From Streptomyces sp. PsTaAH-137 (GTDB lineage: Bacteria; Actinomycetota; Actinomycetes; Streptomycetales; Streptomycetaceae), in the NCBI RefSeq assembly GCF_003259365.1, contig NZ_QLLY01000001.1, forward strand, positions 248,001 to 312,000: a DNA stretch of 64,000 bases, read 5' to 3'. Of the stretch, positions 59,475-64,000 are shown piece after piece. Positions within the stretch are counted from its first letter, which is position 1; each line of letters opens with the position of its first letter. The notes below the pieces were generated by a model. That model was given only the letters and a program-made list of their open reading frames with translations. It did not search any database and was not told the origin of the DNA. The translations under genes and the position numbers were made by a program.

Positions 59475-60569
59475 TCAGCCGCCCTGTCCGACGCGGTTGG
59501 CGCGGGCCAGCAGCCACAGCAGGTACGGGGCGCCGATCACGCTGGTGACGATGCCGACCGGCAACTGCGTGCCGTCCAGGACGTGCTGGCCGGCGAAGTC
59601 GGCGACGCTCACCAGGAGCGCGCCCACGGCGGCGGACGGCAGCAGCGCCGCGCCCTGCCCCGGCACCAGCCGCCGGGCGATCGGCGGCGCGAGGAACGCG
59701 ACGAAGCCGACCGGACCCGCCGCGGCCGTCGCGATCCCGGCCAGCCCCATGGCGCAGGCGAGCAGCGCGCGCCGGTCCCGCTCGACCCGGGCGCCGAGGC
59801 CGCCCGCGGTGTCGTCGCCGAGTTGCAGGGCGGGCAGGGCGCGGGCGGCGAGCGCGGTGAGCGGCACGAGAACCGCCGCACCGACGAGCAGCGGCCACAC
59901 CTGCGGCCAGGACCGGCCGTTGAGACTCCCCGACAGCCACAGGAACGCGTTCTGCGCCTCGGTGACCTCCGCGCGCGTCATCTGGTACGAGATCAGGCTC
60001 GACAGACCCATGCCGATGCCGAGCCCGACGAGGACGAGCCGGTAGCCGGTGACGCCGCCGCGCCAGGCCAGCAGATAGATCGCCGTGCCCGTGACCAGCG
60101 AACCGGCCAGCGCGACGAACGACAACGGCGTCCCGCTCAGCCCGGCGAGCCCGCCGGCGAGCACGACCGCCGCGCCCGCGCCCGAGCTGACCCCGATCAC
60201 ATCGGGGCTCGCCAGCGGATTGCGCAGCAGCGTCTGGAAGATCGTGCCGGACAGACCGAAGCAGCAGCCCACCAGGAGGGCCAGCAGGGCGCGCGGCAGC
60301 CGCAGTTCGACGATGACGAACCGGCTGCCCGGGTCACCGCCCCCGAACAGCGTGCGCACCACGTCGGGCAGCGGCACGGTGTAGTCGCCGTAGCCGAGCG
60401 CGAGGCAGAAGGCGGCGGCGGTCGCGGCGAGCAGCACCGCGCTCACCCCGACGAGCCGGGCGCGGCCCCGGCGGCGTACCGCCGCGACCCGGGCGGCGGC
60501 CGCCCGCAGGTCCAGGTCGGGAGAGGCGAGGGGAGCCTTACCGTCTGGGGCCAGGGAAGTGCCGGTCAC
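59475..60569 (-). CDS. FecCD-family iron-siderophore permease (second)
   Basis: 364 aa from a GTG at 60567-60569 within a GTGA overlap with the upstream permease. About ten membrane helices; IVELRLPRALLALLVGCCFG, GTIFQTLLRNPLASPDVIGV and GPVGFVAFLAPPIARRLVPG are FecCD signatures. It forms the heterodimeric channel with the preceding gene product. Confidence 0.93.
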   Translation of the reverse strand: MTGTSLAPDGKAPLASPDLDLRAAAARVAAVRRRGRARLVGVSAVLLAATAAAFCLALGYGDYTVPLPDVVRTLFGGGDPGSRFVIVELRLPRALLALLVGCCFGLSGTIFQTLLRNPLASPDVIGVSSGAGAAVVLAGGLAGLSGTPLSFVALAGSLVTGTAIYLLAWRGGVTGYRLVLVGLGIGMGLSSLISYQMTRAEVTEAQNAFLWLSGSLNGRSWPQVWPLLVGAAVLVPLTALAARALPALQLGDDTAGGLGARVERDRRALLACAMGLAGIATAAAGPVGFVAFLAPPIARRLVPGQGAALLPSAAVGALLVSVADFAGQHVLDGTQLPVGIVTSVIGAPYLLWLLARANRVGQGG

Positions 60570-61621
60570 AGTTCCACCGACTTCCGGCGCCGGACGAGAA
60601 GGATGAACGGGACCGTGCCGAGCGCCGTGGTCATCACGCCGACCTGCACCTCGCCGGGGCGCGCGATCAGTCGCCCGGCCACATCCGCGAGCAGCAGCAG
60701 GGCCGGTGCGAGCAGCGCGCTGTACGGCAGGATCCAGCGATGGTCGGGGCCGGTCAGCAGGCGTGCGGCGTGCGGCACGGCCAGGCCTACGAAGATCAGC
60801 GGCCCGGCGACGACGGTCGCCGCTCCGCACAGCAGCACCACGCACGCCGCGGCGCCGAGCCGGGCGAGCGCGATCCGCTGACCGAGCCCGCGGGCCGTGT
60901 CCTCGCCCAGGGCGAGGGTGTTCAACTGCGGGCCGAGCGCGAGGGCGAGCACACCGCCGACCACGATGAACGGCAGCGCCTGCCACAGCACTTCCGGCTC
61001 CCGGCCACTGAGCGAGCCCACCTGCCAGAACCGGAACTGGTCGAAGGTCCCGCGGTCGGTGAGCAGCATGGCGCTGGTCAGCGAGGAGAGCGCGGCGGCC
61101 ACGGCGGCGCCCGCCAGGGCCAGTTTGACGGGGGTCGCGCCCTCCCGGCCGAGGCTGCCGACCCCGTACACGAGGACGGCGGCGAGGCACGCGCCGAGGA
61201 AGCCGAACCAGATGTACTGCTCGGGCTCGCCGAGCGAGAGCACGCCGATGGCGAAGACCACCGAGACCGAGGCGCCCGCGTTCACGCCCAACAGGCCCGG
61301 ATCGGCGAGGGGGTTGCGGGCCACGCCCTGCATCACGGTGCCCGCGAGACCGAGCGCGACACCGGCCAGGACACCGGCCGCGGTGCGCGGGATGCGTACT
61401 TCCCGCACGATCAGCTGGGCGCGTTCGGACCGGTCGGGGTGGAACACTCCGGCCACGACATCGGCCCACGCCACCTGACCGGAACCCACCGCGAGGCTGA
61501 GCGCGATCGCGGCGACGAGCAGCAGGACGAGCCCGGCGAGTCCGAGCGGCAGACGCCCTGTACGTTGACGGGGCGCCGTCGAAGGGCGGGGCGGAGCGGT
61601 GGCCCGCGCGGTGAGTTGCAC
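60566..61621 (-). CDS. FecCD-family iron-siderophore permease (first)
   Basis: 351 aa from a GTG at 61619-61621 with AGGACAG upstream; a TTG at 61663, 14 codons earlier, is an alternative. Signatures: VREVRIPRTAAGVLAGVALG, GTVMQGVARNPLADPGLLGV and GPLIFVGLAVPHAARLLTGP, with about ten helices. It is the first gene of the four-gene leftward operon and lies behind the iron box at 61688-61706. Confidence 0.93.
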   Translation of the reverse strand: MQLTARATAPPRPSTAPRQRTGRLPLGLAGLVLLLVAAIALSLAVGSGQVAWADVVAGVFHPDRSERAQLIVREVRIPRTAAGVLAGVALGLAGTVMQGVARNPLADPGLLGVNAGASVSVVFAIGVLSLGEPEQYIWFGFLGACLAAVLVYGVGSLGREGATPVKLALAGAAVAAALSSLTSAMLLTDRGTFDQFRFWQVGSLSGREPEVLWQALPFIVVGGVLALALGPQLNTLALGEDTARGLGQRIALARLGAAACVVLLCGAATVVAGPLIFVGLAVPHAARLLTGPDHRWILPYSALLAPALLLLADVAGRLIARPGEVQVGVMTTALGTVPFILLVRRRKSVEL

Positions 61622-61687
61622 TGATCTGTCCTGTTCAGGGGCGCGGACGAAGCCCGACGACAATCCGGAGCGACAACCTCCGGAAGG

Positions 61688-61706
61688 TAAGGTCAGGCTA
61701 ACCTAA
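61688..61706. promoter_or_regulatory. DmdR/DtxR-type iron box
   Basis: TAAGGTCAGGCTAACCTAA is a 19-bp imperfect palindrome that matches the TTAGGTTAGGCTAACCTAA consensus at 17 of 19 positions. It is centred 75 bp from the first permease start and 71 bp from the divergent flavoprotein start. Repression by iron-loaded DmdR1 of both directions is predicted. Confidence 0.9.
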
Positions 61707-61767
61707 CACCCGAAAGGGTGGACGCAGCACCCACCCGGGCACCGCCCGCACGACTTCAGGAGACGGC

Positions 61768-62307
61768 TTGCCGTACCCCACCGAAACCCGCGAACCGGCC
61801 ACCGGTCAGGTGGAACTGCGTGACCCGGCCCGACTGTGCGAGATCCTCGGCGAGCCGCACCCCGTCGTGATCGACAAGGTCCACGACCGGCTCGACGAGC
61901 GGGACCGGGGTCTGATCGCCCGCTCTCCGTTCTGCCTGGTCGCGACCTCGGACGCGCGGGGCGGCTGCGACGTCTCACCGCGCGGCGACGGCCCCGGCTT
62001 CGCGCACATCGTCGACGACCGCACCCTCGCCCTGCCCGACCGCCCCGGCAACCGCCGGGCGGACAGCTTCCACAACATCCTGGCGAACCCGCACGCGGGC
62101 CTGCTCTTCCTCATACCCGGCGCCCGGGACGTCCTGCGGGTCAACGGCCGCGCCCGGATCCTCACCGACGCGCCCTTCTTCGACCTCATGGAGGTCAAGG
62201 GCCAACGCCCGCAGCTCGCCCTGCTCCTGGACATCGACGAGATCTATCTGCACTGCCCGCAGTCGCTGCGCCGCTCGGGCATCTGGGAGCCGGAGACCTG
62301 GAGTTAG
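61768..62307 (+). CDS. PPOX-type FMN-dependent flavoprotein (MSMEG_1061-like)
   Basis: 179 aa from a TTG with AGGAGA five bases upstream. The pyridoxamine-phosphate-oxidase-like split barrel appears as RDRGLIARSPFCLVATSDAR, GCDVSPRGDGPGFAHIVDD, LALPDRPGNRRADSFHNILA and VNGRARILTD. Members bind FMN or F420 and reduce or detect small molecules. Sharing the iron box with the importer, it could reduce ferric siderophore after uptake or answer iron starvation; this is inference. It overlaps the GNAT gene end by four bases. Confidence 0.82.
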   Translation: MPYPTETREPATGQVELRDPARLCEILGEPHPVVIDKVHDRLDERDRGLIARSPFCLVATSDARGGCDVSPRGDGPGFAHIVDDRTLALPDRPGNRRADSFHNILANPHAGLLFLIPGARDVLRVNGRARILTDAPFFDLMEVKGQRPQLALLLDIDEIYLHCPQSLRRSGIWEPETWS

Positions 62308-62729
62308 GGCATCACCCTGGACATGCCCACCGACCCGTACGAGGACGTCTCCACGAAGCCGAACTTCCCGTAGAGGAACTTCGCGGGCCCGTCCGCGATG
62401 AGCGATACGTACGCGGACGAGGGCGCCCGGCGCTCCAGCTCCTCGGTGAGCGCTTCCATGATCCGCCGACCCAGACCCCGGCCCTGGTGGCCGGGGTGGA
62501 CGCAGATGTCGACGATCTGGAACGCCGTGCCGCCGTCCCCGATGATCCGGCCCATCCCGATCGGCTCGACGCGGTGCCGCAGCAGGACGCCGAACCAGGT
62601 GTTCGGCAGCGCGACCGCGGCGGCCTCCGGGCTCCGGTCGGAGAGGCCCGCGTCCGTGCGCAGCCGCCGGAACACCTCGACCGAGGGAGGGGATGCCCGG
62701 CTCGACGATGTAAGGGTCAGGGATGTCAT
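62304..62729 (-). CDS. GNAT-family N-acetyltransferase
   Basis: 141 aa. The acetyl-CoA-binding motif A is FQIVDICVHPGHQGRGLGRR followed by IMEALTEELE, with RGLGRR as the pyrophosphate loop. KFLYGKFGFVETSSYGSVGM is the C-terminal block. The substrate is unknown; such short soluble GNATs act on amines of small molecules or proteins. Convergent with the flavoprotein. Confidence 0.85.
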   Translation of the reverse strand: MTSLTLTSSSRASPPSVEVFRRLRTDAGLSDRSPEAAAVALPNTWFGVLLRHRVEPIGMGRIIGDGGTAFQIVDICVHPGHQGRGLGRRIMEALTEELERRAPSSAYVSLIADGPAKFLYGKFGFVETSSYGSVGMSRVMP

Positions 62730-62781
62730 TCATGCCTTACAGGCTACAGGGCTGCGCGTGGCCGGCATCTAGGGTTGCGGC

Positions 62782-63504
62782 ATGGTGACGATCACAGCGA
62801 TCCCGGCGGGCTGGCCGACCGACGAGGCGGCGGCGCGGGCGGTCCAGGACGCGCTGCGCGGCCGCGTGATCCTCGACGAGAACGGCCCGCCGCCCGGCGC
62901 GGGCCCGGTCACCGGGATCGACGTCGCCTACGACGACGCACGCGATGTCGTCGCCGCGGCCGCGGTCGTCCTGGACCCGGTCACGCTCGACGTGATCGAG
63001 GAGGCGACGGCCGTCGGACACATCGCCTTCCCTTACGTCCCGGGCCTGTTGGCGTTCCGCGAGATCCCCGCGGTCCTCGACGCCCTGGAGGCGCTGCGCA
63101 CCGACCCCGGCCTGGTGATCTGCGACGGCTACGGCATCGCGCACCCGCGCCGCTTCGGTCTCGCCAGCCATCTCGGGGTGCTCACCGGACTGCCCACGAT
63201 GGGGGTCGCCAAGAACCCGTTCGTGTTCGCCGAGGGCGAGTTGGGGCCGGAGCGGGGGAGCGCGGCACCGCTCCTCGACGGCACCGAGGAGGTCGGCCGT
63301 GCCCTGCGCACCCGCGCGGGCGTCAAGCCGGTGTACGTCTCGGTGGGCCACCGGGTGTCACTCGACAACGCGTGCGCGCACGTGCTGTCCCTCACTCCGA
63401 CGTACCGTCAGCCGGAGACGACAAGGCGAGCGGACCGCCTCTGCAGGGACGCCCTGGCGTCCCTGCAAGGGGCGCGGGGAACTGCGCGACCGGCCACGAC
63501 GTAG
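62782..63504 (+). CDS. nfi: Endonuclease V (deoxyinosine 3' endonuclease)
   Basis: 240 aa. Conserved blocks: VTGIDVAYDD with the first catalytic Asp, PYVPGLLAFREIPAVLDAL, VICDGYGIAHPRRFGLASHL with the second Asp, TMGVAKNPF and PVYVSVGHRVSLDNA. It nicks DNA one base 3' of deoxyinosine during repair of deaminated adenine. The last 11 codons (GARGTARPATT) and the TAG stop lie in a dispersed repeat, so the C-terminus beyond about residue 229 is probably a replaced or extended tail. Confidence 0.92.
   Translation: MVTITAIPAGWPTDEAAARAVQDALRGRVILDENGPPPGAGPVTGIDVAYDDARDVVAAAAVVLDPVTLDVIEEATAVGHIAFPYVPGLLAFREIPAVLDALEALRTDPGLVICDGYGIAHPRRFGLASHLGVLTGLPTMGVAKNPFVFAEGELGPERGSAAPLLDGTEEVGRALRTRAGVKPVYVSVGHRVSLDNACAHVLSLTPTYRQPETTRRADRLCRDALASLQGARGTARPATT
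63442..63495. repeat. Perfect palindrome plus dispersed-repeat copy at the nfi 3' end
   Basis: TGCAGGGACGCC (63442-63453) and GGCGTCCCTGCA (63456-63467) are perfect 12-bp arms two bases apart, inside the nfi reading frame. Immediately after lies a full copy of the dispersed element, AGGGGCGCGGGGAACTGCGC followed by GACCGGCC (63468-63495), then GCCGCAGACG, the same flank seen at 19907-19916. Confidence 0.85.
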
Positions 63505-63537
63505 CCGCAGACGCACGACGACCCGCGCCACGGTTGC

Positions 63538-64000
63538 TCAGCGCTCGGCCGCCACCCGGAACGTGATCCCGGCCTTCTGCAACCGCCCGGTCAACGCGTC
63601 GCCCATCGCCACCGCCGTGGTGACCTGCCCGGCGCTCTCCGGCAGGTCGTCAAGGGCGAGCGACAGCGCCGACTCGGCCAGCATCTTCGCGGTCTCCCCG
63701 TAGCCGGGGTCGCCGCCGGACACCTCCGTGAACACCCGGCGCCCGCCGCCCTCGCCCACGAACCGCACCGAGAACCAGCTCTTGGCCCGGCGCTCCGCGT
63801 CGGGTCCGTCGCCGGGCAGCAGCCGCCCGCCCAACCAGCGCCGGACGGGCCCGACCTGGGCCGCCGTGAAGAGCGCGCCCGCGGCGGCGACGCCGCCGAC
63901 CGCGACCGGCAGCGACTTCACGGCCGCGTAGTGCCGGTAACGGAAGTCGGGGCCGTAGCGCTCAAGCGCCCGTGCGGAGCGCTGCACCACCTGCGGGTCG
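63538..64000 (-). CDS. Saccharopine dehydrogenase-like / trans-acting enoyl reductase protein (partial)
   Basis: The start lies beyond the right edge; about 154 C-terminal residues are visible. VGGVAAAGALFTAAQVGPVR is a membrane-type segment, WFSVRFVGEGGGRRVFTEVS and SGGDPGYGETAKMLAESALS are typical of the C-terminal half of saccharopine-dehydrogenase-like NAD(P) proteins of actinobacteria, and it ends in ALTGRLQKAGITFRVAAER. The N-terminal Rossmann domain, needed to confirm cofactor use, is outside the window. Confidence 0.78.
   Translation of the reverse strand, partial: DPQVVQRSARALERYGPDFRYRHYAAVKSLPVAVGGVAAAGALFTAAQVGPVRRWLGGRLLPGDGPDAERRAKSWFSVRFVGEGGGRRVFTEVSGGDPGYGETAKMLAESALSLALDDLPESAGQVTTAVAMGDALTGRLQKAGITFRVAAER

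Noticed and set aside
58161..60881. 906-residue plus-strand frame over the iron transport genes
   Set aside because: Antisense to three ABC-transporter genes with intact motifs; composition typical of GC-bias shadows.

Overview
The window is very GC-rich DNA with strong third-position GC bias, many GTG and TTG starts, Tat signals, SsgA-like and WhiB-like proteins, a DmdR-type iron box and a PcaV-type regulator. Together these point to a Streptomyces chromosome (or a close relative). No rRNA, tRNA, CRISPR array, transposase or phage gene was seen. About 57 protein-coding genes are supported. They fill the window almost continuously, and most of the other long open frames are antisense or frame-shifted shadows produced by the GC bias.

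Layout. 1-4.4 kb: carbohydrate genes (a GH43 enzyme cut by the left edge with a double LacI-type operator, a lactonase, a secreted unknown and a GH4 glycosidase) closed by a clear terminator. 4.5-5.7 kb: a two-gene graspetide-type RiPP locus, with a 63-aa precursor ending in a Thr/Ser/Asp-rich core and an ATP-grasp ligase of the SAV_5884 type. 5.9-10.5 kb: carboxylesterase, Tat-exported phospholipase C and a scramblase-like protein. 10.5-16.8 kb: MFS exporter/TetR pair, DMT transporter and PAP2 protein with a divergent TetR gene, and a DUF2510 membrane protein. 17-19.6 kb: a large MalT/LAL-like ATPase without the usual C-terminal helix-turn-helix.

19.9-24.4 kb: protocatechuate branch of the beta-ketoadipate pathway (pcaHGBL) with the divergent regulator pcaV. 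PcaHG opens the ring, PcaB cyclises the product, and PcaL (a fused PcaC/PcaD) gives beta-ketoadipate; the later steps (pcaIJF) are not here. 24.5-27.6 kb: a DUF3048 lipoprotein and divergent, physically separate ligase and polymerase modules of bacterial NHEJ. 27.7-33.6 kb: two large secreted proteins (cupredoxin/Ig-like/DUF1080, and ThuA plus PQQ-type sugar dehydrogenase) divergent from a two-domain laccase, which suggests extracellular oxidation of plant polymers feeding the nearby pca genes. 33.6-37.6 kb: amidohydrolase, TetR regulator and NCS1 permease.

37.7-42.8 kb: small secreted proteins, a GMC oxidoreductase and a GH64 beta-1,3-glucanase behind a CebR-like operator. 43-48.7 kb: VOC protein, WhiB-like protein, YceI protein, several unknowns, acyl-ACP desaturase with a palindromic operator, and a DDAH-like hydrolase. 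48.8-51.4 kb: ABC-F ATPase with a long structured leader, divergent from a GPP34 protein. 51.4-55.8 kb: a five-gene MoxR/DUF58/DUF4129 operon in which every junction is a 4-base stop/start overlap. 55.9-57.6 kb: SsgA-like protein, a possibly decayed stretch, and a lone HflX N-terminal-domain protein. 57.6-61.7 kb: iron-siderophore ABC importer behind an iron box shared with a divergent flavoprotein. 62.3-64 kb: GNAT protein, endonuclease V and the C-terminal part of a saccharopine-dehydrogenase-like reductase.

A dispersed GC-rich repeat (core GGGGCGCGGGGAACTGCGCG) occurs at least seven times, always at gene ends, and in two places it supplies or touches the stop codon of a gene.
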